A stretch of 64,000 nt of DNA, taken from contig KB906736.1 in NCBI GenBank assembly GCA_000381585.1, positions 654,789-718,788 of the forward strand. Reading direction: 5' to 3'. A program made the translations under genes and the position numbers. This document shows, one piece after another, positions 18,421 through 27,708 of the stretch; position 1 is the first letter of the stretch, and every line of letters begins with the position of its first letter. The DNA comes from Acidobacteriaceae bacterium KBS 83 (GTDB lineage: Bacteria; Acidobacteriota; Terriglobia; Terriglobales; Acidobacteriaceae). The notes beneath the pieces are model-generated. The model did not search any database, was not told the origin of the DNA, and saw only the letters and a program-made list of their open reading frames with translations.

Positions 18421-20640
18421 ATGACGGCACAACAATCAAAGCGGGAACAGCTCTTCTTCAGCCGGGACGAGTCATGGCTGCGGTTCAACGGCCGCGTTTT
18501 ACAGGAAGCCGAGGACCCCACGAACCCTTTGCTGGAGCGTGTGAAATTCCTGGCCATTACTGCCTCCAATCTCGACGAGTTTGTCGAGATTCGCGTCGCC
18601 GGCGTCATGCAGCGAATTGAAGATGGCTACAACGAGGTCGGACCTGACGGCCTGACACCGGAACAGACCTTCGACCGCGACACGTCCGAGTTGCGCAACT
18701 TTGTGGAGAGTCAGTATCGCTGCTGGAACCAATCGCTGCGACCCGCTCTGCACGCCGCGGGCATCCGCGTGCTGGATTACGAGAACATGACCGGGGAACA
18801 ACTCGAGCATGCCTCGGATTTCTACCAGCGCGAAGTGGATCCGCTGCTGACCCCCATCACCATCGATCCGGCGCACCCTTTTCCGAGGGTGCTGAATAAA
18901 GCCTTGTGTCTTGCCCTGCTGCTGCGTAGCAAGCGCAAGCGTAGCGCCGGTCCGGTTCTGGGCGTAGTGACTGTACCGCGCGCGCTGCCTCGGCTGGTTC
19001 CCGTGCCTTCGTCCAGCGGAACCATGGATTACATCTTCCTTCACGAGTTGATCGAGGCCAACGCAGCGCGCATGTATCGCGGCTACGAGGTGATCTCAGC
19101 CGCGGCCTTCCGGGTAACCCGCAACAGCAATCTCTACCTCCAGGAGGAGGAGACGCGGTCGCTGCTCGAAAGCGTCCGTACAGAGTTGCATAACCGCCGC
19201 AAAGGTGATGCTGTGCGGCTGGAGGTGGAAGAGGGCGCAGATCCGGATATCATCGACCGGCTCCGCGTGAACTTCGAAGTAGACGAATCGCAGGTCGTGC
19301 GCACCGATGGTCCGGTGAACCTCTCGCGTGTGATGACGCTCTACACAGACACGCCGCGGCCCGACCTGAAATACCCGCCGTTTGTGCCGCGCGAACTGCG
19401 CATGAACCGCCGTTCGGCGAACATCTTCGACGAGATCCGGCATCACGACATCCTGCTGCACCACCCCTACGACTCCTACGATGGCGTGGTGAGCTTCATC
19501 GAAGCAGCCGCCGAAGATCCGGCTGTGCTCTCGATGAAGCAGACGCTCTATCGCACCTCAGCGGACTCGCCTATGTTCACCGCGCTGATCGAAGCCGCAC
19601 AGTCGAAGGAAGTAACGGTCGTGGTCGAATTGATGGCGCGTTTCGACGAGGCGTCGAACATTCGATGGGCCCGTAACCTCGAGGATGCCGGCGTGCAGGT
19701 CTTCCACGGCATCGTCGGCTTGAAGACACACTGCAAATTGGCTCTGATGGTGCGGCGGGATGAGGACGGAGTGACCCGGCGCTACGCCCATCTGGGTACG
19801 GGCAATTACAACCCGAACACGGCGCGCTTCTACACGGACATCAGCCTGCTCACCTGTGATCCTGCGATTACGGCGAGCATGCAAGCGGTGTTCAATTATT
19901 TGACCGCCCATTCGGAATCGGACGACTATTCGCCTCTCCTGGTGGCGCCGCTCACGCTGGCGGAGCAGTCGATTCAGATGATCCGCCGGGAAGCGGAACA
20001 CGCGCGCAGGGGCCAGCCGGCGCGCATCATCGCGAAGATGAATTCGCTGCTGGAGAAAAGCATCGTGGAAGCGCTCTACGAGGCTTCGCAGGCAGGCGTC
20101 GAAATCGATCTGATCGTGCGCGGCATCTGCTCCCTGCGACCCGGGGTAAAAGGGCTTAGCGAACATATCCGTGTGCGATCCGTAGTGGGACGATTCCTGG
20201 AGCACAGCCGGATCTTTTACTTCGCCAACGGCGGCGAGGAGACGATCTACTGCGGCAGTGCCGATTGGATGCCGCGCAACCTCTTCGAGCGGTGCGAGGT
20301 GCTCTTTCCGGTGCGCGATGTACAGCTTCGCACGCGTTTGAAAGATGAGATTCTGGCCGCTTATCTGGCCGACACGGCGAAGACCCGCATGCTTGAATCG
20401 GACGGCGACTACAGGCGCGCTCGTGGGGGAGGCGGCAAGGTTCCTTTCTCCGCCCAGGATTTCTTCATGCAACTGGCCGAAGGCCGCGCAACGATAGATC
20501 AGATTCCTCCACCGGTCGAAATGGGGCAGGCCATCGGACTGACGAAGTCGACCGGCCGCAAATCTCGGGCTGTTGGAAAAAAACCGGTACGGGTAATCGC
20601 GAACGCAAAGCTTGATACCGCGCCGTTGCCGACAGCATGA
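18421..20640 (+). CDS. ppk1: polyphosphate kinase 1
   Basis: This protein of about 739 residues makes polyphosphate from ATP reversibly. It has the N-terminal LFFSRDESWLRFNGRVL, the HHPYDSY..V.FI segment, the phospho-His region LKTHCKLALMVRR, the HLGTGNYNPNTARFYTDISL block, and the C-terminal HSRIFYFANGG..IYCGSADWM. The family starts just before FFSRDESWLRFN, so ATG 18421 is preferred over an open upstream extension to 18277. It heads a region that also has SixA, Ppx/GppA and CHAD genes, all tied to phosphate or polyphosphate chemistry. Confidence 0.96.
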   Translation: MTAQQSKREQLFFSRDESWLRFNGRVLQEAEDPTNPLLERVKFLAITASNLDEFVEIRVAGVMQRIEDGYNEVGPDGLTPEQTFDRDTSELRNFVESQYRCWNQSLRPALHAAGIRVLDYENMTGEQLEHASDFYQREVDPLLTPITIDPAHPFPRVLNKALCLALLLRSKRKRSAGPVLGVVTVPRALPRLVPVPSSSGTMDYIFLHELIEANAARMYRGYEVISAAAFRVTRNSNLYLQEEETRSLLESVRTELHNRRKGDAVRLEVEEGADPDIIDRLRVNFEVDESQVVRTDGPVNLSRVMTLYTDTPRPDLKYPPFVPRELRMNRRSANIFDEIRHHDILLHHPYDSYDGVVSFIEAAAEDPAVLSMKQTLYRTSADSPMFTALIEAAQSKEVTVVVELMARFDEASNIRWARNLEDAGVQVFHGIVGLKTHCKLALMVRRDEDGVTRRYAHLGTGNYNPNTARFYTDISLLTCDPAITASMQAVFNYLTAHSESDDYSPLLVAPLTLAEQSIQMIRREAEHARRGQPARIIAKMNSLLEKSIVEALYEASQAGVEIDLIVRGICSLRPGVKGLSEHIRVRSVVGRFLEHSRIFYFANGGEETIYCGSADWMPRNLFERCEVLFPVRDVQLRTRLKDEILAAYLADTAKTRMLESDGDYRRARGGGGKVPFSAQDFFMQLAEGRATIDQIPPPVEMGQAIGLTKSTGRKSRAVGKKPVRVIANAKLDTAPLPTA

Positions 20641-20729
20641 GTTGGCAGAATCCTGGCTATGTCCCGCCCCGGATGACTTCAAGTTGTGCATTATGTCTTT
20701 GCTTTAAGCCCTAGAGACTGGACGCAAAA

Positions 20730-21485
20730 ATGGAACACGATGTACTTGTAGCGCAGCAGTTCGGAGCAACGGCCCAGGCTTATCTGGAAAGCGTGACACA
20801 TGCAACGGGCGACGATCTCGAATTGCTCTCGCATGAGGTTGCGACAGTTCCTCAGGCAAGGGTGCTTGACTTGGGATGTGGCGCCGGACATGCGAGCTTC
20901 GCTGTGGCCCCTTCCGCGGCCTCGGTGACGGCCTACGACATGACCGCGGAGATGCTCGCGGTAGTGCAGCGGGAGGCTACGGCGCGGGGTTTTGGGAACA
21001 TCGCTACAGTCCAGGGCATGGCGGAAGCGCTTCCCTTTCCGGAATCGCACTTTGATTTCGTCATCAGCCGCTACAGTGCCCACCACTGGCGCGACGTTGC
21101 CGCGGCATTGCGCGAGGTCAGGCGCGTCTTGAAGGCGGATGGACGTGTTCTGCTGATCGACACCGCGGGCGGCGAGACCCCGCTGCTGGACACACATCTA
21201 CAAGCAGTAGAAATCCTGCGCGATCCATCACATATCCGCGACTACAGCACGCACGAGTGGCTGACCCTTTTCAGGGAGGCAGGATTCAACGCAACACTAC
21301 GCAAGCCGTGGCCGTTGCCGATTGAGTTTGCCAGTTGGATCAAGCGCATGCGCACGTCGCCGGAGCGGGTTGCGGCTATCCACGCAATGTGGAACGCTGC
21401 GCCAGATGAGGTGCGGCGTTTCTTTGAGGTCCAGCCAGACGGTTCTTTCACCTTGCAAAAGATAATGATCGCAGCCGCGCGGTGA
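20730..21485 (+). CDS. class I SAM-dependent methyltransferase (UbiE-like)
   Basis: This 251-residue protein carries the SAM-binding motif I VLDLGCGAGHASFAVA, then VTAYDMTAEML and the post-motif FVISRYSAHHW typical of the UbiE/YcgJ group. The substrate is not predictable. It follows ppk1 on the same strand after 89 bp. Confidence 0.88.
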   Translation: MEHDVLVAQQFGATAQAYLESVTHATGDDLELLSHEVATVPQARVLDLGCGAGHASFAVAPSAASVTAYDMTAEMLAVVQREATARGFGNIATVQGMAEALPFPESHFDFVISRYSAHHWRDVAAALREVRRVLKADGRVLLIDTAGGETPLLDTHLQAVEILRDPSHIRDYSTHEWLTLFREAGFNATLRKPWPLPIEFASWIKRMRTSPERVAAIHAMWNAAPDEVRRFFEVQPDGSFTLQKIMIAAAR

Positions 21486-21518
21486 CGCAACGCCGCTCTG
21501 CTGCCGCTACACTGAGAT

Positions 21519-22334
21519 TTGCTTCGCTTTCCTAACGCATTGTTGCGGTATTGGCATCTCCTGAGCCTGGATGCACCCACGGTAGCAGCACTTTGGTGCT
21601 GGGCTTTTGGGCGGGCGGCCCGTCTGCGACTCGCGCCCTGGCTGCCGGCGGCTCTGGCTCTGGGCACTTGGCTCTTCTACGTGGTAGACCGGCTGCTGGA
21701 CGCGCGGTTGTCGCCGCAAGCCACATTGCAGGAGCGTCACCTGTTTCATGATCGCCACAGGCGATGGTTCCTGGTAGCTGCAATACCGGTAACGCTCGCA
21801 CTCACGATGCTGATCGCTAGGATGCCGGGATCTTTGCTCCTTTCCTATTGTGTTCTCGGTGTGTTCTCGCTCCTTTATCTGGGGCTTGTGCATTTGCGAT
21901 CCCGATTACGAGGCAGATCGCTATCCCATTTCCCGAAGGAATTTGTCATTGCGTTGCTATTCGCGGCTGCATCTGCATTGCCCGCTTGGGACGAGGCGCG
22001 GCGACGTGCCGCAGGCATGCCGCAGCAGCATCCGCTGCTGCTTCTCTGTCCATTATTTGCCGTCCTCTGCTGGCTGAACTGCACTGCGATCGAGGACTGG
22101 GAGCAGCGCCGCCAAGCTGGTCGCCTACGATGGCTATCAGGTGTTGCCATTGCGGTCGGCTGCCTCATTCTGCCCGACCTCGCCAATCACCCGGCGCGCT
22201 GGCTGGCGATTGCTGCCGTCCTCAGCGCCTCCCTATTCCTGCTCCTCGACCGGTCGCAGCTGGCGGCTGGCGGACGGCGCATCGCAGCAGATTTGGCTCT
22301 GCTGACACCTCTCCTCATCGTTTGCTGCCGGTGA
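21519..22334 (+). CDS. UbiA-like polytopic membrane protein
   Basis: This 271-residue protein has about eight hydrophobic segments. It has VVDRLLDARL followed by ERHLFHDRHRRWF, reminiscent of the first Asp-rich motif and following loop of UbiA-superfamily prenyltransferases, and AIEDWEQRR as a possible second one. The match is partial, so catalytic activity is uncertain. It starts with TTG at 21519. It lies between two methyltransferases, with 33 bp before it and 16 bp after it, which suggests a small lipid or quinone-related operon. Confidence 0.6.
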   Translation: MLRFPNALLRYWHLLSLDAPTVAALWCWAFGRAARLRLAPWLPAALALGTWLFYVVDRLLDARLSPQATLQERHLFHDRHRRWFLVAAIPVTLALTMLIARMPGSLLLSYCVLGVFSLLYLGLVHLRSRLRGRSLSHFPKEFVIALLFAAASALPAWDEARRRAAGMPQQHPLLLLCPLFAVLCWLNCTAIEDWEQRRQAGRLRWLSGVAIAVGCLILPDLANHPARWLAIAAVLSASLFLLLDRSQLAAGGRRIAADLALLTPLLIVCCR

Positions 22335-22350
22335 TGGAACGTCACCCGGG

Positions 22351-23007
22351 ATGAACACGCGCTCCGGATTCGATCGCTTAGCTCGCGTATATCGCTGGAT
22401 GGAATACTTTAGCTTTGGCTCGTACCTGCAGAAGTGCAGGGTGTTTCGACTTGGCGAAATGGCCTCACGCAGACGTGCACTTATTTACGGTGACGGCGAC
22501 GGTCGATTTCTGTCCGAACTGGTGCGGCGTTTTCCGCAGATTGAAGTCACTGCAGTGGACGCGAGCCGGGAGATGCTCCATCAGGCCGCGCACCGGCTGC
22601 CTTCCGGCGCGCATGTTCGCGTGATCCAGGCGGACGCACTCGAATGCAATGTGGAAGATCTCCCGGGATCTCCATTCGACCTCATCATCACCCACTTCTT
22701 CCTCGATTGCTTCAGCGAAGCTGAGATAGCGTCTTTGCTCTCACACTTGAATGCCGCGGCAGCGGAGCATGCGTTATGGGTCGTGTCTGAATTTGCTGTT
22801 CCCTGGCGGAACCCGGCTCGCCTTGCGGGAAAGTTGATTATCCGCGCTCTCTATCTGGGCTTCGGTCTGTTGACCGGCCTCAGGACTCGACAGCTGCCCG
22901 ACTACGGGTCGGTCATGCAACAGACGGGATGGATTCTTGAAGGTCGACGGGAGTGGCTGTCCGGCCTTCTGGTAAGCGAATACTGGCGCAAAGAAATCTA
23001 TCGTTGA
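22351..23007 (+). CDS. class I SAM-dependent methyltransferase
   Basis: This 218-residue protein has a SAM-fold motif (RALIYGDGDGRFLSELVRRFP, then VTAVDASREML and DLIITHFFLDCFSEAEI). The glycine motif G-D-G-D-G-R is a variant of the usual GxGxG. It follows the UbiA-like gene by 16 bp, so the three genes from 20730 to 23007 likely form one unit. Substrate unknown. Confidence 0.85.
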   Translation: MNTRSGFDRLARVYRWMEYFSFGSYLQKCRVFRLGEMASRRRALIYGDGDGRFLSELVRRFPQIEVTAVDASREMLHQAAHRLPSGAHVRVIQADALECNVEDLPGSPFDLIITHFFLDCFSEAEIASLLSHLNAAAAEHALWVVSEFAVPWRNPARLAGKLIIRALYLGFGLLTGLRTRQLPDYGSVMQQTGWILEGRREWLSGLLVSEYWRKEIYR

Positions 23008-23065
23008 AGCGGCCCTTTCAAGAGTCAGGCAACGCGCGCATAGATCCGGTGCCATCCCAAAGAGC

Positions 23066-23266
23066 ATGGCCGCACATCACCCGAAAGTTTGGCTCGATTC
23101 CTTATATTTGGGCGGCTTGCCCGGAACTCCGCCCGACGTTGCGCCCGATCCGTACCCGCCACCCGACCCAGAGCCGGATGGACCAGGATTTCCAGAGCCC
23201 GATCCAGACCCTGCGCCCCTGGATCCAGAGCCGAAACCGGTCCCCGTGAACTACGCAGTTCAGTAG
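23066..23266 (+). CDS. small Pro/Asp-rich protein
   Basis: This 66-residue open frame has a normal-looking N-terminus (AAHHPKVWLDSLYLGGLPG) followed by a low-complexity Pro/Asp/Glu tail. Its stop overlaps the stop of the convergent gene at 23260. The composition is unlike random translation of this GC range, but no family is known to me and the ribosome site is weak. Confidence 0.45.
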   Translation: MAAHHPKVWLDSLYLGGLPGTPPDVAPDPYPPPDPEPDGPGFPEPDPDPAPLDPEPKPVPVNYAVQ

Positions 23267-24351
23267 GTCTTTGTCTTTGCGGCCACGTCAGGTGGCAAAG
23301 ATGTATTTCGATTCTTCAGCCATTGCATGGTCACGCTCTGGCCGGCATGCCGCGGGGTCTGCCCCTTGAGACTGGGCATGTAGATTTCGAGACCTGCCTG
23401 AGCCGTCATTCGCGTATTCCCATTCACTAACTGATCTTGATAGTTCACCAGGTCCAGATCGAACCAAGGCTCGTTTGCCGCATCGATCATGGTCAGATCG
23501 GCGTGGTGCATGGTCAGCTTGCCGAAGTTGAGCGCACCATTGCGGAAGCGGAGAAAGTTGTGCCACTGCGCGAGTTGTATGGGATCGTTCGGCGCATTGC
23601 CATAGATGACTTCGATGTCCGGAACCTTCACTTCCACGGTGGTCAATTGGCCGCGGATGTGTGGAGGCGGCAGCAGCTTCTCGGTATCAAAGATGATGTC
23701 GTTGCCAGAGACGGTTACGCCAGCCACATTGGTGGAGCGCACAAGATCAGAAAGGTTGACGTCAAAGGTGCCCAGCAGTCCTTTCACGGGGACCTTTAGC
23801 ACGGAAATGTGCTGTACGTGGAAGCGGACGAGTCCGTCAGGTGTCGCCGCCAACGACCCAAGGATCTCGACCGGAAGCGGTATTACCTTTTTAACCGTGC
23901 CGCTGATTTTGATCAGTTCGCCCGCCGGCTGGATGTTGATCTTTTTCAGTGGAGTATCCGAGGGAGCGGCGGAATTGAGGTACTTGCCGATGTCCCCGAT
24001 ATTGGCGCGGATGACGCCCTTCTGTATCTGCAGAATGAAGGAATCAGGTTCGTCAAAAGACGGGTTTACGTTCCGATTCGTCCGGACCATTTGGCCGGAA
24101 ATCCAGACCACGTAGATGCGAAAGTCCGGTCCTTTGCGCAGCATGATGTTGTGGGCATAGACAAGCGTCGGCGCCAGATCGTCAGACGAGACCGCCTGCG
24201 ACGGGGGCGCGGCGGAGTTGACCGTGGCGGACGAATCAGCAGGCGCAGAGGAGAGCGGCCGTCGCATCGCAAGTCGTCCCAGAAACCAGCCGAGAAGAAG
24301 GGCAATAACGACGGCCGCCATTCCCGGAAGAAAACGACGTACACGACTCAC
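23260..24351 (-). CDS. membrane-anchored periplasmic protein of unknown function
   Basis: This 363-residue protein has a single N-terminal membrane helix (RFLPGMAAVVIALLLGWFLG), a Ser/Ala/Pro linker, then a beta-rich body with repeated strand patterns. These include RFHVQHISVLKVPVKGLLG and KLTMHHADLTMIDAANEPWFDLDLV, which recall AsmA/DUF2993-like lipid-binding folds. The resemblance is weak. It begins with GTG at 24351. It is convergent to the small Pro-rich gene and divergent from sixA. Confidence 0.7.
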   Translation of the reverse strand: MSRVRRFLPGMAAVVIALLLGWFLGRLAMRRPLSSAPADSSATVNSAAPPSQAVSSDDLAPTLVYAHNIMLRKGPDFRIYVVWISGQMVRTNRNVNPSFDEPDSFILQIQKGVIRANIGDIGKYLNSAAPSDTPLKKINIQPAGELIKISGTVKKVIPLPVEILGSLAATPDGLVRFHVQHISVLKVPVKGLLGTFDVNLSDLVRSTNVAGVTVSGNDIIFDTEKLLPPPHIRGQLTTVEVKVPDIEVIYGNAPNDPIQLAQWHNFLRFRNGALNFGKLTMHHADLTMIDAANEPWFDLDLVNYQDQLVNGNTRMTAQAGLEIYMPSLKGQTPRHAGQSVTMQWLKNRNTSLPPDVAAKTKTY

Positions 24352-24501
24352 TGCATCATTCTATCGGTGGATAGCGCTCACTGTAGTGAGCGGATGCGGC
24401 ATATACAGATGATTCCATGCAGCGGATGTTGACCTTATCGAATTGTTACAATGAGGTTACAGAGCCCGCAAACCCCTGGGCTTGCCTATTCAAAACGATC
24501 T

Positions 24502-25035
24502 ATGACCATCTACATCCTTCGTCATGCCAGTGCCGGGTCGCGTCGGCGAAACCCTCTGCTGGACCGCAAGCGCGGTCTCGATAAAGAGGGAAAGCAGCAG
24601 TGCCTGCTAATCGGGGCTTACCTCAATGCAATGCGGGTGAGTTTTGACGCAATCATCTCCAGTCCGTTGAAGCGTTCCCTGCAGACCGCCTCGCTTGTGG
24701 CGACCGAGATCGGTTTTGAGCAGAAGATCGCGGCTGATCCCAGCCTCGAGCCGAGCGGCAAATTTGCCGATTTTGAGGCGATGCTCGCGAAACACGCAGG
24801 GCAGGAGACGGTGCTGGTTGTCGGTCACAATCCGAACCTTGCGCAGTTCGCGGGCGCGCTGATCTCCGGGCAACGCGGTGGCCGGGCCAGCCTGCGGTTG
24901 CGCAAGGGCGCCATGGCGCGCATCGACGTCAGCCGGCATCCCGGTCAGCTGCTGGGACTCGTTGACACGCGCATGCTGCGTCAGGTTCAGGCGAGCGTGG
25001 CAAAAAGCTCACGGCGAAAGACCTCCCGGAAGTAG
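24502..25035 (+). CDS. sixA: SixA-type phosphohistidine phosphatase
   Basis: This protein of about 177 residues begins TIYILRHASAG, with the RHG-type phosphohistidine motif of histidine phosphatases. The second site is in VLVVGHNPNLAQFAG, and the SSPLKRSLQTA segment also fits. SixA proteins remove phosphate from histidine-phosphorylated proteins. ATG 24502 puts the strand-1 motif at the N-terminus as in the family; the upstream extension to 24451 does not. Its 3' end overlaps the convergent Ppx gene by 49 bp. Confidence 0.88.
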   Translation: MTIYILRHASAGSRRRNPLLDRKRGLDKEGKQQCLLIGAYLNAMRVSFDAIISSPLKRSLQTASLVATEIGFEQKIAADPSLEPSGKFADFEAMLAKHAGQETVLVVGHNPNLAQFAGALISGQRGGRASLRLRKGAMARIDVSRHPGQLLGLVDTRMLRQVQASVAKSSRRKTSRK

Positions 25036-26543
25036 TCTGCTTCCTTGCGCAGTGACCACAGCTCCAATTCTGCACCGGTCCGCCCTGGCTGTATCTCGAG
25101 CAACACGCGCTTGGGATAGGACCGAACCGTGACGCGCAGCACGTCACTGGCTCGGTCCTGATTCAGTGCCACGGCAAGACGCAACAGCACAATCGCTCGC
25201 TTTACGTTGTCATGTTCGGCAGCGGCGATGTAGCGAAAGGCGCGGTCCTGCGGCGTCGGCCGCGACTTCCCCAGATAGCGCGCAATCCCTGAGACAATCG
25301 CGCGCTGCTGCGGTGTGAAGCCATAAAGCTCTGAACCGGCGATCACATATTGCGTGTGGCGATGGTGGCCCTGGTAGTTGATGTACTTGCCTACATCGCG
25401 CATCATTGCGGCTGCCTCGAGCCACTGGCGATACTCAGCGGGCAGACTGTGCATCGATTGCAAATCGCGAAAGAGCTGTGCTGCATGTGCGCGCACTGGC
25501 TCCGCCGTCGGCGGATCCACGCCGTAGCGTTTGCAGGTGGCCAGCACGCTCTCCCAGCGGTCACGTTCGAACTGTTGATGGGCGCTCGTCCGCGCGTCCT
25601 GCTCGGCAAGCATTTGGGCCAGAACACCATCGCGCAGCCCCAGATCGGAGTAGTGAAAGCCGGTCAGTCCCAGATGCTCCAGCAACTCGGCGTATACCTC
25701 TGCACCCGCGACGATAATCTCGGCGCGCCGCGGTCCGACCCCGGGAAGCTTGCTGCGCTCCTGGTTGGTCATCTTCGGCAATTTCGTAGCGAGCCGGCGC
25801 AATGCGCGCGTTTCCGCGATGCTTTCGACGCGCTTTGGACGCTTGACCGGCCTGGCTCCGGATTTCGCCACGACGGCGCTCGCCTGAACCAGCGCCGCGG
25901 CGGTGCCGGACGTGGCGATCACCGGAACGCGCGGCAAAGCTCCGAATCGCTTGCCCGCCCTGCCAAGCTCCCGCCGAATGAAGTGCTTCATCCGCGCGAG
26001 GTCTTCCGGCGCCGGCGGATCGACTTCGTGTAGAAATTCCTCTGTGAGACGCACTGCGCCGAGCGGCAGACTTACCGTCTCGACAATGCGCTTGCGGTCG
26101 GACAGCGTAATCTCGCACGAGCCACCCCCCAGATCGATCAGCAGGCAGCGGCCATGCGTGCGAGGTTCGAGCATCACGCCGCGATGGATCAGTCGCGCTT
26201 CTTCCAGGCCGGAGATGATCTCCAGGTCCCATCCGGTTTCGGACTTCACCCAGGCGACAAATGCCTGTGCGTTTCGCGCATCACGCACGGCGGCGGTAGC
26301 GACTGCGCGCACCCTGTCCGCCCCAGCCTCCTGCACTGCCTTGTAGAAGCGCTTCAGCGCACGCAAGGTGCTGGCCATTGCATCGGGGGAGATCATGCCG
26401 CTCTCGAAGACGCTGGCGCCCAGCCGCGTGACCTCGCGGTCCTGGTGCAGAACTCTGAGACGATGCTTCTCTATGCGAGCGATCTTGAGCCGGCAGGAAT
26501 TCGATCCGATGTCGATCGCAGCGAGCGTCTGCATTCTTTGCAT
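24987..26543 (-). CDS. Ppx/GppA phosphatase with C-terminal HD-like domain
   Basis: This 518-residue protein has the ASKHA-fold Ppx/GppA start AAIDIGSNSCRL, then GLEEARLIHRGV, LLIDLGGGSCEITL and VIATSGTAAAL. A C-terminal HD-like region follows with AAAMMRDVGKYINYQGHHRHTQYVI. The family degrades polyphosphate or pppGpp. A second ATG three codons in is an alternative start. It sits between SixA and CHAD genes close to ppk1, which favours the exopolyphosphatase role, but the two activities cannot be told apart from sequence alone. Confidence 0.92.
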   Translation of the reverse strand: MQRMQTLAAIDIGSNSCRLKIARIEKHRLRVLHQDREVTRLGASVFESGMISPDAMASTLRALKRFYKAVQEAGADRVRAVATAAVRDARNAQAFVAWVKSETGWDLEIISGLEEARLIHRGVMLEPRTHGRCLLIDLGGGSCEITLSDRKRIVETVSLPLGAVRLTEEFLHEVDPPAPEDLARMKHFIRRELGRAGKRFGALPRVPVIATSGTAAALVQASAVVAKSGARPVKRPKRVESIAETRALRRLATKLPKMTNQERSKLPGVGPRRAEIIVAGAEVYAELLEHLGLTGFHYSDLGLRDGVLAQMLAEQDARTSAHQQFERDRWESVLATCKRYGVDPPTAEPVRAHAAQLFRDLQSMHSLPAEYRQWLEAAAMMRDVGKYINYQGHHRHTQYVIAGSELYGFTPQQRAIVSGIARYLGKSRPTPQDRAFRYIAAAEHDNVKRAIVLLRLAVALNQDRASDVLRVTVRSYPKRVLLEIQPGRTGAELELWSLRKEADYFREVFRRELFATLA

Positions 26544-26661
26544 CGATCCTTACACTAAAGCAAAAGCGCGCAAAGCGTGATCCCGACTGTAGTCGTTTAG
26601 ATCGTTTGCCGGCCAGCTGCTTTCGGGCGTGGGATGGACTGGAACGGTGTCCCTCTTCCCA

Positions 26662-27708
26662 CTATCCGAGTGTGGTTCTAGTGGAACTTCTTCGATGCGC
26701 GATGGGTCGACGGAATCGCCGCGGTCGCGATGCCTGCCATTCGCCAACGAAGCGACGGCCCATGATAGATGTGGTGTGCAACGCGCGATCATATGCATGC
26801 TGCGCGCGAGCTTCGAGCTCAATCTGCAACAAGCCTCCATCTACTCCCAGCGCCTCATGCGCCTCTTCGGCCACAACCACCCAGTCATGCCAATCGCCGA
26901 TGGCATCCTGCACGCGCTTAATCGCTTTCGCTATGGCCTTGGCCGCGGGATCCTCGTCATCCGACTCGGCTACATAGCGAGCCTTCTTCGCACCCTTACG
27001 GAAGTCATGCAGGTTCTCTTTATCCAACAGGGGCATTTCGTCCATCAGCCGCAGATAATCCTCAAGCGCAAGGCGCACAGGCGGCCGATGAGCGCGCATG
27101 AGGACGGCGCGACGTTTTGCAATTTCAGCCGTGAATTGCTGTTCGGCATCGAGCAATCCATCCGCGTGATCGTTGAGCGTAGTGCAGAGCGCATCGGCTG
27201 CGGCGGAGCGACGCGCTTTCAACCAGGCGTCCAGAGAACGCGCTTGTTCCATGAGAGGTGTTATCTCAACTGAACCGGTGGCTGCAGTTGCAGTCGCTTT
27301 GGCGAGGTCTGCAGCCACCTTGTCAGGTGCGGTATCGGTTGCCGGAAGAAGGTTGTCCGCGAGCAGCTCACGGTGCACATCCAGATCGCGCACGGTGCCG
27401 GCCGCGCGGCGCACCTTCTTCAACTGGCGCAGCCATCGCTGGCGGGCCTCTTCCGACGCTTTGCCCAATCCGCGTGCGCCGGCCTCTCGGGCCAGCGTCT
27501 CGAGCGTGGCTTCGACGCGCCGGGTGCCAGTACGCAAGTGATGGACCTCTTCGACCTTTGGCGCAGAGCCGCGCTTGCGACAGGCATCGAGCTTCTCACG
27601 CATTTCGGCAGTGACGGCGCGCAGATGGGCTAGCAGTGGCGGATCTTCTGTGCTCCGGCCAGACTGTCCCGGCTGGTATTCTGCAGGTTCTGTCATGTCT
27701 CGTCCCAT
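26662..27708 (-). CDS. CHAD-domain protein
   Basis: This protein of about 348 residues has the conserved-histidine alpha-helical (CHAD) pattern: VEEVHHLRTGTRRVEATLETL near the N-terminus, RLKKVRRAAGTVRDLDVHREL-like helices, and ENLHDFRKGAKKARYVAE in the second half. CHAD domains bind polyphosphate and locate to polyphosphate granules. The start at ATG 27708 has AGGAAG 7 bases upstream; its first 14 bases overlap the first 14 bases of the divergent glycosyltransferase gene. The CYTH partner often fused to CHAD is absent. Confidence 0.88.
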   Translation of the reverse strand: MGRDMTEPAEYQPGQSGRSTEDPPLLAHLRAVTAEMREKLDACRKRGSAPKVEEVHHLRTGTRRVEATLETLAREAGARGLGKASEEARQRWLRQLKKVRRAAGTVRDLDVHRELLADNLLPATDTAPDKVAADLAKATATAATGSVEITPLMEQARSLDAWLKARRSAAADALCTTLNDHADGLLDAEQQFTAEIAKRRAVLMRAHRPPVRLALEDYLRLMDEMPLLDKENLHDFRKGAKKARYVAESDDEDPAAKAIAKAIKRVQDAIGDWHDWVVVAEEAHEALGVDGGLLQIELEARAQHAYDRALHTTSIMGRRFVGEWQASRPRRFRRPIAHRRSSTRTTLG

